Source of the DNA: PLanc-01 sp034678485
GTDB taxonomy: Bacteria > Planctomycetota > Phycisphaerae > Sedimentisphaerales > Anaerobacaceae
DNA: 64,000 bases
Direction: 5' to 3'
NCBI GenBank assembly: GCA_034678485.1
Contig: JAXDBU010000165.1
Span: 17,593 to 81,592, forward strand
Position 1 is the first letter of the stretch. Every line of letters begins with the position of its first letter. Shown here piece by piece: positions 50,099 through 60,030 of the stretch. The position numbers and the translations under genes are program-made. The notes beneath the pieces were generated by a model that worked only from the letters and a program-made list of their open reading frames with translations, did no database searches and was not told the origin of the DNA.

Positions 50099-51199
50099 AT
50101 GGATTTGAAAGACAACGACTATCTGCAAGGCGGTGTTCCCTCCGACGCAAGATCCCAGGACCCGACACCCGGCGTCGTGGAACCTCCTCGCAGCCTCCCG
50201 CCCTACCCGCCGTACCCGCCCACAGCAGAACGCCGCCGGCGGTTCAGCGGCTGGCGGGTCCTCTGGGGCATTCTCTTCGGCCTGTCCGTCCTGGCGAACA
50301 TCGGCTTGTTCCTCCTGCTGCTCGGTGCAGTCGTCGTTCTCGCAGGCAGCGGCACCGGAGGATACGGAACGAACGTCGTGCGAGAAGGCCCACGACACAG
50401 CCGGATCGCGGTGATCGACATCGACGGCATTATTGACGGGTCGCAGGCCGACGCGGTCCATCGCCAGATCAAAGCCGCGAAGGACGATTCCGCGGTCAAG
50501 GGCATCATCGTTCGTGTGAATTCGCCTGGGGGCACAATCTCCGCGAGCGACCGCATCTACCGCGAGATTGCAGATTACCGCAAGAGAGGGAACCGACCCG
50601 TGGTGGCCTTCATGCAGGGGATGGCGGCCTCCGGCGGCTACTACGCCTGTGTCGCGTGCGAACAGATCGTCGCGGAGCCCACGGCCATCACCGGCTCCAT
50701 CGGCGTCGTCATGAGCCATTTCGTCTTCCAGGACCTGCTCGAAAACAAGCTGGGAATCCAGCCGGTGTTTCTGACCAAGGGACAGAAGAAGGACTGGCCC
50801 AGCTCGTTCCGAAAACCGACCGATGAGGAGCTGGCCTACATCGACGACCGGCTTCTCGAACCGGCCTACCAGCGGTTCATCAGCGTCGTCAAAGAGGGAC
50901 GCAAATACGTGCTCTCCGAGGAAGACGTCTTGAAGCTGGCCGACGGAAGCATCTACGTGGCCGACCAGGCCCAGGCAGTCAAGCTCATCGACGAGATCGG
51001 CTACCTGGACAACGCCATCACGATGGTCAAGAACCAGGCCGGGATCAAGGAAGCGCAGGTCATCGAGTATCGCAAGCCGTTGTCCTTCATGGATCTCCTC
51101 ATGTCCCAGGCCAAGAAGACGAACGTGCTGTCTCTGGATCGCAGCAAGTTGTTCGAGCTCTGCACGCCGCAGGTGCTCTATCTGTGGAACGCCTACTGA
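50099..51199 (+). CDS. sppA: Signal peptide peptidase SppA (S49 family)
   Basis: This 366-residue protein has a Pro-rich cytoplasmic start (PPYPPYPP), one membrane helix (residues about 52-77) and a single S49 domain. It carries IVRVNSPGGTISASDRIYREI, the catalytic Ser in GMAASGGYYA, and the Lys-containing TKGQKKDWPSSFRKPT in the position of the second catalytic residue. This is the short, single-domain SppA type of Gram-positives and planctomycetes. It degrades cleaved signal peptides in the membrane. The strong promoter and SD define the start. It is probably co-transcribed with the GH5-like gene 9 nt downstream. Confidence 0.92.
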   Translation: MDLKDNDYLQGGVPSDARSQDPTPGVVEPPRSLPPYPPYPPTAERRRRFSGWRVLWGILFGLSVLANIGLFLLLLGAVVVLAGSGTGGYGTNVVREGPRHSRIAVIDIDGIIDGSQADAVHRQIKAAKDDSAVKGIIVRVNSPGGTISASDRIYREIADYRKRGNRPVVAFMQGMAASGGYYACVACEQIVAEPTAITGSIGVVMSHFVFQDLLENKLGIQPVFLTKGQKKDWPSSFRKPTDEELAYIDDRLLEPAYQRFISVVKEGRKYVLSEEDVLKLADGSIYVADQAQAVKLIDEIGYLDNAITMVKNQAGIKEAQVIEYRKPLSFMDLLMSQAKKTNVLSLDRSKLFELCTPQVLYLWNAY

Positions 51200-51208
51200 G
51201 ACTCCAAT

Positions 51209-52663
51209 ATGAGCTCCTCGTGGAACCACAGGATGGAAATCACGGGACGAGTTCGGCTCGGGCTGTGCATGGTCTTTTGTCTGGTCTGCACCGTGTCGGG
51301 CGTTGAATCCGCGACGGGTCCGGCCTTGGGTCTAATCGTGGTCGCCCCCGACGGCGAGGGCTTCGTCGAGCAGTCTTCACACGAACGGTTCATCCCATTC
51401 GGCACGAACTACTACGACCCCCACACCGGCTGGGCTCCCAGGATCTGGCGGCAATTCGATCCAAACCGCGTCACCCGCCACTTCGAGATCATGCGTGACC
51501 TGGGAGTCAACTGTGCGAGGGTCTTCCTGACCGCCGCGACGTTCCAGCCGGAAGGGGACACCATTGACGAAGGGGCCTTGCAGAAACTGGACGCGATGAT
51601 CGCGATCGCCCGCGGATCGGGCATCCGGCTGATCCTCACCGGGCCCGACCATTGGGAAGGCAGCCCGGCGTACTGGAAGCCGGACCGCTTCGCGGGCGAG
51701 CAGGCGCTCAGAGCCCTGGAGAGCTTCTGGCAGACCCTCGGTCGGCGATATCGCGGCGAACCCGCCATCTTCGCATGGGACCTGCTGAATGAACCGCATC
51801 TGCCCTGGTTCGTCGAGACGTGGCGCCCGAAGTGGAACGCCTGGCTCCAGGCAAGGCACAAGGACCGGGAGGACCTGCAATCCGCGTGGGCAGGCGCACT
51901 CGGGGACGAGGAGTCCTCAGGAGACGTCGCCGTGCCGCAGGATAAGGCAGTGCAAAACGATCCACGTCTGCTCGACTGGCAACTGTTCCGCGAGCATCTG
52001 GCGGATGAATGGGTCCGCCGGCAGGTAGAGGCGATCCGCAAGGCCGATCCGACGCATCTGGTAACCGTGGGCTATATCCAGTGGTCGTATCCGCTCGTGC
52101 GACCGGGAAATCCGAGCCTTTACTCCGCGTTCAGTCCCAGACGACAGGCCCAGTGGCTCGACTTCCTCTGCATGCACTTCTATCCGCTGTTGGGTCGGCC
52201 TTTCGAATCCCAGGAAGCCTGGGACAGAAACCTTGCATACCTGCAGAGCGCTCTGGCCTACTGCCACGTCGGCAAGCCGGTCGTTCTGGGCGAGTACGGC
52301 TGGTACGGCGGCGGCGCGCCGCGCGGACAACCGCCTTTGAGCGAAGATCAGCAGGCTCACTGGATCACCGCGGAGATCGATGCCTCGCGGCGCTTGGCAG
52401 CCGGCTGGCTCTCCTGGCCCTTGGCGGACACGCCGGAATCTACCGACATGAGCCAGTTCGGCGGACTCGTCCACTCAGACCTCACAATCAAGCCGTGGGG
52501 CGAACGATTCAAGACCTATGCATCGCGATTGTCCACCCTGCCCCACACAGCGACGAGATTGCCCGACTTCGACTTCGCGCTGTCGCTGACGACGCCGGGC
52601 AACGAATTGTCCTCCCAGCACGAGACCTTCAGCGACCGCGTGCAATCGGCAATGAGGGAGTAA
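51209..52663 (+). CDS. Secreted GH5-like glycoside hydrolase
   Basis: This 484-residue protein has a signal peptide ending near VESA (residues about 9-35). A GH-A TIM barrel follows, with VNCARVFLTAATF, IFAWDLLNEPHLPWF (the acid/base Glu in the N-E-P motif, about residue 196), CMHFYPLLGRPF and VVLGEYGWYGG, with the nucleophile Glu about residue 369. These are the core GH5/mannanase-type residues. The substrate (mannan, glucan or other) is not predictable. It starts 9 nt after sppA; an ATG at 51233 is an alternative and would still leave a signal peptide. It ends with a short tail without a membrane anchor. Confidence 0.82.
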   Translation: MSSSWNHRMEITGRVRLGLCMVFCLVCTVSGVESATGPALGLIVVAPDGEGFVEQSSHERFIPFGTNYYDPHTGWAPRIWRQFDPNRVTRHFEIMRDLGVNCARVFLTAATFQPEGDTIDEGALQKLDAMIAIARGSGIRLILTGPDHWEGSPAYWKPDRFAGEQALRALESFWQTLGRRYRGEPAIFAWDLLNEPHLPWFVETWRPKWNAWLQARHKDREDLQSAWAGALGDEESSGDVAVPQDKAVQNDPRLLDWQLFREHLADEWVRRQVEAIRKADPTHLVTVGYIQWSYPLVRPGNPSLYSAFSPRRQAQWLDFLCMHFYPLLGRPFESQEAWDRNLAYLQSALAYCHVGKPVVLGEYGWYGGGAPRGQPPLSEDQQAHWITAEIDASRRLAAGWLSWPLADTPESTDMSQFGGLVHSDLTIKPWGERFKTYASRLSTLPHTATRLPDFDFALSLTTPGNELSSQHETFSDRVQSAMRE

Positions 52664-52735
52664 CCGGCGGAATGTGTCTGCGTGGGGCAAGCGTCCCGCT
52701 CGCCTCAAAAAACATGTCGTACGGGGACGCGCGGC

Positions 52736-54127
52736 CTACGAAGAAGTCAACTCCCCGAACAACGTCAGCGGCGAGGTCCGCGCGATGCGGACCTGGGCGA
52801 ATCGGCCCGCCAACGAAGCAGGACCATTGAATACTACGATATGATCAGTCGAGGTCCGGCCCATCAACTGCGGATGGTCCTGGCCGTCCACGGGATTGAC
52901 ATGCGATTTCTTGCTCAGGCCCTCGGCCAGGACCGTGACATCCACGCCCAGGAAGTCCCGGCTCAGCTCGTCGCTGATCCGCTCCTGGACCGCCAGCAGC
53001 TCGACGTTTCGTCGCTGCTTGACCTGTTCCGGGATCGTATCGGCCAGGCGACGGTCGGCGGTCGTGCCCGGACGCGGCGAGTACTTGAACACGAAGCAGT
53101 TCTTGTACCGGGCCCTGCGGACGAGGTCCACAGTGGCCTGGAAGTCCTCCTCCGTCTCGTCGGGGAATCCAACGATGAAGTCGCCTGCCAGTGCGATGTC
53201 CGGCACGATGGCCCTCGCCTTGTCGAGCATCTCCAAGTAGTGAGCCGCGGTATAGTGGCGGTTCATCGCCTGCAAGATGCGGTCCGACCCACTCTGGGCG
53301 GGCATGTGCAAATACCGGCATACCTTCGGCGAATCCGCCATCACGCGGAGGATATCTTCGTAGTGCTCGTCGCGAGGGTAGCTGGTCACGAACTTGATCC
53401 ACTCGATCCCCGATACCTCGCAGGCCATATCGAGCAGATCCGCCAGGCTGCAGGTCTTCTCGCCATCGCGGCACTCATAGGAGTTCACGGTCTGGCCCAG
53501 GAACGTCACCTGCCTGATGCCGGTGCCTGCCAGTCTCCGCACCTGTTCGAGGATCGCGCGGGGCGAGCGACACGCCTCCGGCCCGCGGACATAGGGCACG
53601 ACGCAATACGTGCAGAAGTAATTGCACCCGCGCATCACGCGAACGAACGCCTGGCCTGGAATCTGCTTGTCGAGGATGCTGTACGTCGATTCGAACTCGT
53701 CCAAGACCGGATCGCCCTGCACCGCAGGAGAGCGAATCTGCTCCGTGACGGCCAGCCGCTTCTCCTTGTGGGCAAGCGCGTCCGCGATCAGAGCGGAAAG
53801 CTGCGGGATCTGGGCCGGGCCGCACACGATATCGACCGCGTCGTGTTCGAGCAGCTTGTCGCCCAGACGCTGGGCCATGCAGCCGATGACCGCGACGACC
53901 AGGCCCGGCCGGTGTTGCTTCAGATGCTTCAGATGGCCCAGGTTCGACAGGACCCGATCCTCCGCGTGCTGGCGGACGGAACACGTGTTGATGACGACCG
54001 CATCGGCGTCCTTGACGCCCTCGGTCAGACGGAACCCCGCGTCCCGCAGCGCGGATGCAACGAGTCCCGTGTCGAGCTTATTCATCTGACAGCCGAAACT
54101 CTTGATATGTACTGCACGATCTCTCAT
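52736..54127 (-). CDS. miaB: tRNA-2-methylthio-N6-dimethylallyladenosine synthase MiaB
   Basis: This 463-residue radical-SAM methylthiotransferase has an N-terminal MTTase domain with HIKSFGCQMNKLDT, INTCSVRQHAEDRVLSNLG and AVIGCMAQRLG, which hold the three Cys of the auxiliary cluster. The radical-SAM motif is MRGCNYFCTYCVVPYVRG (C-x3-C-x2-C). VGFPDETEEDF is in the barrel, and a C-terminal TRAM domain is present. It adds a methylthio group to i6A37 of tRNAs. The ATG at 54127 is chosen because the fold starts right there; the open frame to 54478 is not supported. It is divergent from the AI-2E-type permease gene. Confidence 0.94.
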   Translation of the reverse strand: MRDRAVHIKSFGCQMNKLDTGLVASALRDAGFRLTEGVKDADAVVINTCSVRQHAEDRVLSNLGHLKHLKQHRPGLVVAVIGCMAQRLGDKLLEHDAVDIVCGPAQIPQLSALIADALAHKEKRLAVTEQIRSPAVQGDPVLDEFESTYSILDKQIPGQAFVRVMRGCNYFCTYCVVPYVRGPEACRSPRAILEQVRRLAGTGIRQVTFLGQTVNSYECRDGEKTCSLADLLDMACEVSGIEWIKFVTSYPRDEHYEDILRVMADSPKVCRYLHMPAQSGSDRILQAMNRHYTAAHYLEMLDKARAIVPDIALAGDFIVGFPDETEEDFQATVDLVRRARYKNCFVFKYSPRPGTTADRRLADTIPEQVKQRRNVELLAVQERISDELSRDFLGVDVTVLAEGLSKKSHVNPVDGQDHPQLMGRTSTDHIVVFNGPASLAGRFAQVRIARTSPLTLFGELTSS

Positions 54128-54212
54128 GGCGATCACAGGATAAGAGATTCGCGACGAGGAATCAAACTGGAAGGTTGATGGATGACGGTTGACTTGTGAT
54201 AATCGGCACAAC

Positions 54213-55403
54213 ATGGTGAAGAACCAAAGGACAATCGAGCAGATCGCAGGCATCGCCCTCATCGTGGCAATCGTCATGGGCTGCGTGCTCGTGCTTCGGC
54301 CTTTCATTTCCGCTGTCCTGTGGGCGGCGATCCTGTGTTTTGCGACGTGGCCGGTGCATGAGCTGCTCCTGAGGTGGCTTCGTGGCCGGCGCAATCTTGC
54401 TGCCGGGATCATGACCATCCTCCTGTCGCTGGTGCTCATCATCCCATTCCTCGTCGTGGGCCTGACGCTCACCGACAATGTTCGCGGCGCGATGGCGCAG
54501 TTCGACTCGTACCGGGAGACCGGAATCCCCGGCCCGCCCGACTGGGTCGCGAAGATCCCGCTGGTCGGCCAGAAGATCAGCGACTACTGGCTCGAATCCA
54601 CGGTGGACGCCAAGCCCGTCCTGGACTGGCTGAAACCCCGTCTGCAAACGGTCGGCCTGTGGCTGCTGAACCACAGTCTCGACTTCGCCCGCGGCGTCTT
54701 CCAACTCATGATGAGCGTGTTGATCGCGTTCTTCCTCTACCGGGACGGCGAGAACCTCGTCGTCCGCCTTCGCACAGGGTTCGAGCGAATCAGCGGCGAA
54801 TACGGGCGGCACCTGATGGACGTGGTCAAGACGACGGTCCGCAGCGTCGTCTACGGCGTGATCGGCACCGGGTTGGCCCAGGGTCTCGTGGGCGGGATCG
54901 GCTTCATCATCGCTGGGCTGCCCTCGCCCATGCTGCTGGCGGTGCTGACCTTCTTCTTCAGTTTCATCCCGTTCGGTCCGCCGATCGTCTGGATCGGCGC
55001 GTCGATCTGGCTGTTCGTCCAGAACCACGTCGGCTGGGGCATCTTCATGGTGGTCTACGGCGTCCTCGCCATCAGCAGCGTGGACAACGTGGTCAAGCCG
55101 ATCATCATCAGCCGGGGCTCGAAGTTGCCCTTCATCGTCATGTTCATCGGCGTTCTCGGCGGCGTCGCCACCTTCGGCTTCATCGGCATCTTCATCGGGC
55201 CAACCCTGCTGGCCGTGGGCTTCAGCCTGATCCAGGAGATCCTCGAGAAGCGACGCAAGACGCCGGAGCCGCAATCGCCGTCTGGCGAGGGCTCATCCGA
55301 GCCTGCCGAGCCTGCCGCGACTGTCGATGCACCAGCACCGCACAACACCGAGTCCGACGGGACGGCCTCCACACCCGTCCCGGGCAACGCGCCAACCGCG
55401 TGA
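54213..55403 (+). CDS. AI-2E family transporter/permease
   Basis: This 396-residue membrane protein of the AI-2E (PerM/YhhT) family has about eight membrane helices. The conserved C-terminal part contains GVIGTGLAQGLVGGIGF, FFFSFIPFGPPIVW, NVVKPIIISRGSKLPFIVMFIGVLGG and GFIGIFIGPTLLAV, all typical. Members export AI-2 or act as ion/H+ antiporters, and the substrate here is open. A Pro/Ser/Ala-rich cytoplasmic tail of about 45 residues follows. The ATG at 54213 is chosen over the upstream frame because the first helix starts a few residues later. Confidence 0.88.
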   Translation: MVKNQRTIEQIAGIALIVAIVMGCVLVLRPFISAVLWAAILCFATWPVHELLLRWLRGRRNLAAGIMTILLSLVLIIPFLVVGLTLTDNVRGAMAQFDSYRETGIPGPPDWVAKIPLVGQKISDYWLESTVDAKPVLDWLKPRLQTVGLWLLNHSLDFARGVFQLMMSVLIAFFLYRDGENLVVRLRTGFERISGEYGRHLMDVVKTTVRSVVYGVIGTGLAQGLVGGIGFIIAGLPSPMLLAVLTFFFSFIPFGPPIVWIGASIWLFVQNHVGWGIFMVVYGVLAISSVDNVVKPIIISRGSKLPFIVMFIGVLGGVATFGFIGIFIGPTLLAVGFSLIQEILEKRRKTPEPQSPSGEGSSEPAEPAATVDAPAPHNTESDGTASTPVPGNAPTA

Positions 55404-55420
55404 CACCGATCTGGAATGAT

Positions 55421-56719
55421 TCACTCGCATCCGCCTCTCTCACTCAGGGAGCGATTGAGCTTCCGCTGGAGATCCTTGAAACGGTTGACCTCGTCGAAAC
55501 CCAGGCGGAGGATGGGGAAGGCGGTCTTGCTGTGCAGGAGGGGCTCGTCCAGATCCACCCACGGGCGGCAGGCCTCGCCATCGGGGGTGCCGGGAATCGG
55601 CGCGAAATCGGCCAACATGCCGCGAATGCCGAGACTGTGCACGAATCGCATGGAGGACTCGAGCTCCTGGGCGTCGCAGGCAGGATGGCCCAGGATCTGG
55701 TAGGCAGTGACATCCGCGGGATCGACGCCGGCGGCGAACAGATGCTCGACCGCAGCGGCCAGTTCCTCCGAGAACACCTTGCCGCCAGTGCCCTGCTGCC
55801 ACCGGCGGGAGGCGCTCTCGAAGCCGAGATAGAATGTCTTGAAACCGGCCAGGACCATCAGATCCGCCAGTTCGGCCGTCAGGAAGCGAGCGTTCAGCGC
55901 GTTGGGCGTGTGCAGGTTCACGCGGATGCGCCGTTCGAGAATCTCGCTCAGAAAAGGCGTCAGGACATGGTCTGCATCGAACAGCAGTGCGTCGTCATAG
56001 AACGCGACGTCCGTAGCCCCCCGCTCGACGAGCAGCTCCAGTTCAGCCAGCGACCGTTCGAGCGGGCGCTGCTTGAACCGCCCATAGACCCGCGGCACGG
56101 AACAGTAGCTGCATTGGAATGGACAGCCGTCGGTCAGCTTCACGACACCGGTTCGGAGTCGATCATAGACTTCCCACAGCGCCGGCTGCGCCGCATCCGC
56201 CGACAGATGCAGGAACGACCACAATGGCTGCAGGTCGAGCTCGTCAATCACCAGGTCGGCGCCCAAGTCCCGCGCGTGTTCGCGGCACAGAATCGCGTAG
56301 TTGCCGCCCAGGACAATCCGGGTCTCTGGACGGAAACGGCGGAGGTCCTCGATTACTTCCTGCACGCCGGGATACCAGTACGTCATCATGGTTTGAACCA
56401 GCGCATAGTCGAACGGCCCCTGCTCCCGCAGGTAATCCCCGAACCGCTCCCGTGGCAATCCGAATCGGCGGAAGTATCGCGGGATGTGCGCCAGCGGCGC
56501 GGGCGAGGCAATCCGCTCGCTGCGAAACGGCCCACGTCCCCACCTGTCCGAGGGCGCGGCACACGAGTCCGCCAGGCGGTCCATATAATCGAAGAGGCAG
56601 AAGTCCGCCTGTCCGCGCAGCCGGCCGGCGACACCAAGCAATCCATACGGCCTGATCCAGAAATCGTAGGCGGCGAAATCATAGATCGGCGGGTTGACCA
56701 ATAATACCCTCGGTTTCAT
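55421..56719 (-). CDS. B12-binding domain radical SAM protein
   Basis: This 432-residue protein starts with a partial B12-binding-like Rossmann region (MKPRVLLVNPPIYDF ... YALVQTMMTYWYPGV). The radical-SAM domain has the cluster motif TDGCPFQCSYCSVPRVYG (C-x3-C-x2-C), VAFYDDALLF and TFYLGFES. The C-terminal end is charged. Family members carry out many radical methylations or rearrangements, and no specific reaction can be assigned. It ends 18 nt from the convergent permease gene. No neighbouring biosynthetic genes give context. Confidence 0.85.
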   Translation of the reverse strand: MKPRVLLVNPPIYDFAAYDFWIRPYGLLGVAGRLRGQADFCLFDYMDRLADSCAAPSDRWGRGPFRSERIASPAPLAHIPRYFRRFGLPRERFGDYLREQGPFDYALVQTMMTYWYPGVQEVIEDLRRFRPETRIVLGGNYAILCREHARDLGADLVIDELDLQPLWSFLHLSADAAQPALWEVYDRLRTGVVKLTDGCPFQCSYCSVPRVYGRFKQRPLERSLAELELLVERGATDVAFYDDALLFDADHVLTPFLSEILERRIRVNLHTPNALNARFLTAELADLMVLAGFKTFYLGFESASRRWQQGTGGKVFSEELAAAVEHLFAAGVDPADVTAYQILGHPACDAQELESSMRFVHSLGIRGMLADFAPIPGTPDGEACRPWVDLDEPLLHSKTAFPILRLGFDEVNRFKDLQRKLNRSLSERGGCE

Positions 56720-56883
56720 GCCCGACGAAGTATAGGCAGGGCCGCGGCACTGTCAATGCCGCATCTCGGCGCCGACGCATTGACTCGGACACCCCCAATC
56801 TGCTAAAATAGGTGAATTGCAGTGGTTTCTGCCGAGAATCTCTGCGGGGGTTGCTGCTGAACGCCGTTGAAGAAAGAGCTCGA

Positions 56884-59787
56884 ATGAGTGCACGCCGCAT
56901 CGTCCTGTTGTCCCTGGTCGCAGCCGCTCTGCTGTGGGCTGTCTCCGCCAAGGCCGCCGGCCCACTGTACATCAACGAGGTCCTCGCTTCGAATGCGACG
57001 TCCGCAAAGGACCCGCAGGGAGACTACGACGATTGGATCGAGATCTACAACGCCGGGACACAGGCGGTGGACTGCGGCGGGATGTACCTCACGGACGACC
57101 TGGAAGAGCCCAGGAAGTGGCAGATTCCGACCGACAATCCCAGCTTGACCACCCTCCCTTCCGGCGGGCATCTGTTGATTTGGGCGGACAATGACGTGGA
57201 CGACTCCGGCCTGCACGCGAGCTTCGGCCTGAGCGCCGCAGGCGACGAAGTCGCCTTGTTCGACGTGGACGGCGTCACCCTGATCGATGAGGTCGGTTTC
57301 GACCCGCAACAGGCGGATATCTCGCTGGGTCGCCTTCCCGACGGCGGCGATGCCTGGCAGTTGTTCTCGCCGCCCACGCCGGGGGCCGCGAACGTCGCGG
57401 TGTATGAAGGGATCGTTGAGAAACCGCAGTGCTCGCCGGAGCGCGGGTTTTATGAGAGCGAGTGCGTCGTGACCTGCACCACGGCGACCGAAGGGGCGTC
57501 CATCTACTATACCACCGACGGCAGCGAGCCGTACGTCCTGGGCGGCCGGGTCCCGACCGGCACGCTTTATCAACAGCCGGTGCGCATCACCAAGCCGACC
57601 TGTCTTCGGGCAAAGGCCATCAAATCCGGATGGAAGTCCTCAGCCATCGCGACGCAGACGTATCTTCTCGTCCAGAGCATCGTCCGCCAATCGTTGGGCG
57701 GGACTGCGCCCAGCACCGCCTGGCCCACCGGCAGCGTCAACGGCCAGGTAATCAGTTACGGCATGGACCCGGACGTGGTCGAGGACCCTTTGTACGCGGA
57801 TCTGGTGGACGACGCCCTGTTGGCAATTCCCTCCCTCTCGCTGGTGACATCGCTGGACAATCTGTTCGGCGCCCAGAACGGCATCTACACGCACGCCAGC
57901 AACGAGGGCGACGCCGGGGAGAGGCCGGTCTCCGTCGAACTGCTCAACCCCGACGGAAGCGAAGGATTTCAGATCGACGCAGGCTTGCGGATTCGAGGGG
58001 GGTTCAGCCGCAGCAACGATAATCCCAAGCACGCCTTTCGCCTGTTCTTCCGGGCGGAGTACGGCCAAGCCAAGCTGGGATTTCCCCTCTTCGAGGAGGA
58101 AGGGACCGACGAATTCGATTGCGTCGACCTGCGGACCAGTCAGAACTACTCGTGGGCATACCAGGGCAACAGTCAGAACACGATGGTCCGCGAGGTCTTC
58201 TCGCGGGACCTCCAGGGCGAGATGGGCCATCCCTACACGCGGAGCCGCTATTATCACCTGTACCTCAACGCCCAATACTGGGGCCTGTACCAGACCCAGG
58301 AGCGGTCGGAGGCATCCTATGCGGCTTCCTACCTCGACGGGGACAAGGAAGATTTCGACGTGGTCAAGTCGGAAAGCGGCTCGTACTCCATGGTGGCTAC
58401 GGACGGAGACACGGTCGCCTACCGGCGTCTTTATGATGCCGCGATCGCCGGCCTGGGCAACAACGAGCGGTACTGTCAGATCCAAGGCTTGAACGCCGAC
58501 GGAACACCCCATCCCGACTACGAACGTCTGCTCGATCCCGACAACCTGATCGACTTCATGATCATCGACTACTACACCGGCGACCGGGACGGTCCCGGGT
58601 CGCGATTCGTCAACCGACCCAACAACACCTACGGGATCTACAATCGGGAGAACCCCGACGGATGGAAATGGTTCCAGCACGACAGCGAGCACACGCTGGG
58701 CGTCTCGTACAGCGAGACGAACATGGTCACGCCGTACACGACCGCCGGGGCGCAATGGGCCTATTTCAATCCACACTGGCTGCACGAGCAACTGGCGAGG
58801 AACAACGTCGAGTATCGGACGCTCTTCGCCGATCACGTTTATCGACATTTCTTCCACGACGGGCTTCTGACGCCCGATGCCTCGATCGCTCGCATCGAGA
58901 AACGGGCCGCACAGATCGAGCTGGCGATCATCGCCGAGTCCGCCCGCTGGGGCGACGCGCAGCGGTCCAAGCCTCTCACCAAGGCGGACTGGGACGCCGA
59001 GATCAGCCGCATCGTCAACAACTACCTGCCCATGCGAACCGCAACGGTCCTCGCCCAGTTCAGAGCGGTCGGCTGGTATCCCGAGATCGATCCGCCGGAG
59101 TTCAACCAGCGAGGCGGCCATGTCCCCGGCGGCTTTTTCGTGCAGCTCGCGGCCGACGACCGCACGATCTACTATACCCTGGACGGCTCCGACCCCCGCC
59201 TTCCCGGCGGCGCCGTCAACCTGATCTCGGCGCGGTCGTACACACAGCCGATCGAGCTGACCGCCAGCACACAGGTGAAGACCCGCATGCTCAGCGATGG
59301 CGTCTGGAGCGCTCTGAACGAAGCGACGTTCGCGGTCGGTCCCGTCGCCGACAGCCTCCGGATCAGTGAGATCCAGTACAACCCTGCGGACGATCCCAAC
59401 GCGGAGTTCATCGAGCTGACCAACGTCGGCGCCGAGACGGTCGATCTAAACCTGGTTCGGCTCACCACGGGGGTCCAGTTCACCTTCCCCCCGTTCGAGC
59501 TGCCTGCAGGAGGCCATTGCCTTCTCGTGAAGGACCTCACGGCCTTCGAAGCCCGTTACGGCTACGACCTGCCCATCCTGGCACAGTTCGCAGGCGGTCT
59601 GAGCAACGCCGGGGAGAGGATCGTTCTGGTCGATGCGAGGGGAGAGGTGATCGAGAGCTTCGAGTACAAGGACGACTGGTTCGATCCGTCCGATGGGATG
59701 GGCTGCTCTCTGAATCGCGGCGACGTTTGGGCCGACGGCAACGATCCGAACGACTGGTACGCCGCAGTGCCCTCGCCCGGCTTCTGA
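56884..59787 (+). CDS. Secreted CotH-like protein with two lamin-tail domains
   Basis: This 967-residue protein (start MSARRIVLLSL) has a signal peptide ending at AKAA. A lamin-tail domain (LTD) follows (LYINEVLASNATS ... DDWIEIYNAG). Next are a chitobiase/hexosaminidase-C-like repeat (SIYYTTDGSEP), a CotH kinase-like domain (residues about 330-620, with RGGFSRSNDNPKHAFRLFF and DFMIIDYYTGDRDGPG), a second TIYYTLDGSDP repeat, and a second LTD (LRISEIQYNPADDPNAEFIELTN). CotH domains are atypical kinases in spore-coat systems; here the protein is exported. The role may be cell-surface matrix building. No sorting tail is present. Confidence 0.87.
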   Translation: MSARRIVLLSLVAAALLWAVSAKAAGPLYINEVLASNATSAKDPQGDYDDWIEIYNAGTQAVDCGGMYLTDDLEEPRKWQIPTDNPSLTTLPSGGHLLIWADNDVDDSGLHASFGLSAAGDEVALFDVDGVTLIDEVGFDPQQADISLGRLPDGGDAWQLFSPPTPGAANVAVYEGIVEKPQCSPERGFYESECVVTCTTATEGASIYYTTDGSEPYVLGGRVPTGTLYQQPVRITKPTCLRAKAIKSGWKSSAIATQTYLLVQSIVRQSLGGTAPSTAWPTGSVNGQVISYGMDPDVVEDPLYADLVDDALLAIPSLSLVTSLDNLFGAQNGIYTHASNEGDAGERPVSVELLNPDGSEGFQIDAGLRIRGGFSRSNDNPKHAFRLFFRAEYGQAKLGFPLFEEEGTDEFDCVDLRTSQNYSWAYQGNSQNTMVREVFSRDLQGEMGHPYTRSRYYHLYLNAQYWGLYQTQERSEASYAASYLDGDKEDFDVVKSESGSYSMVATDGDTVAYRRLYDAAIAGLGNNERYCQIQGLNADGTPHPDYERLLDPDNLIDFMIIDYYTGDRDGPGSRFVNRPNNTYGIYNRENPDGWKWFQHDSEHTLGVSYSETNMVTPYTTAGAQWAYFNPHWLHEQLARNNVEYRTLFADHVYRHFFHDGLLTPDASIARIEKRAAQIELAIIAESARWGDAQRSKPLTKADWDAEISRIVNNYLPMRTATVLAQFRAVGWYPEIDPPEFNQRGGHVPGGFFVQLAADDRTIYYTLDGSDPRLPGGAVNLISARSYTQPIELTASTQVKTRMLSDGVWSALNEATFAVGPVADSLRISEIQYNPADDPNAEFIELTNVGAETVDLNLVRLTTGVQFTFPPFELPAGGHCLLVKDLTAFEARYGYDLPILAQFAGGLSNAGERIVLVDARGEVIESFEYKDDWFDPSDGMGCSLNRGDVWADGNDPNDWYAAVPSPGF

Positions 59788-59862
59788 TCGCTGCAAGAGC
59801 CGGCTCATCCGGACGGGGGGCGTTCCAGAGCACTCCTGCAAGAACAACGATTACGATAGGAT

Positions 59863-60027
59863 TTGCAGGGTTTATAAGACCTGCAAGGATGGTAGCACCT
59901 GCGGAATCCCCCGCTCCGCGCCGTCGGAAGAGAATCTCTGGGAGCCCGATGCTGATTCAGTCGAAAAAAAACAAAAACGGAGAAAAACCCCCGTCACGTT
60001 CCTGCTGGTTGCCAGACTTATAGGTGA
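59863..60027 (+). promoter_or_regulatory. Inverted repeat and GTCAC/GTGAC element before ECF sigma gene
   Basis: TTGCAGG (59863-59869) and CCTGCAA (59880-59886) form a palindrome with 10 nt between, enclosing TTTATAAG. A further TCCTGCAAG lies near 59834. Just before the ATG, GTCACGTT (59993-60000) and CTTATAGGTGA (60017-60027) form a possible ECF-type promoter pair with inverted GTCAC/GTGAC ends. Autoregulation is an inference. The rest of the 243-nt gap is A-rich, with no gene. Confidence 0.35.
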
Positions 60028-60030
60028 CGA

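Noticed and set aside
54374..56704. Plus-strand frame of 776 codons across the permease and the radical SAM gene
   Set aside because: It runs through two real genes in other frames. Its composition is Arg-rich with no domain.
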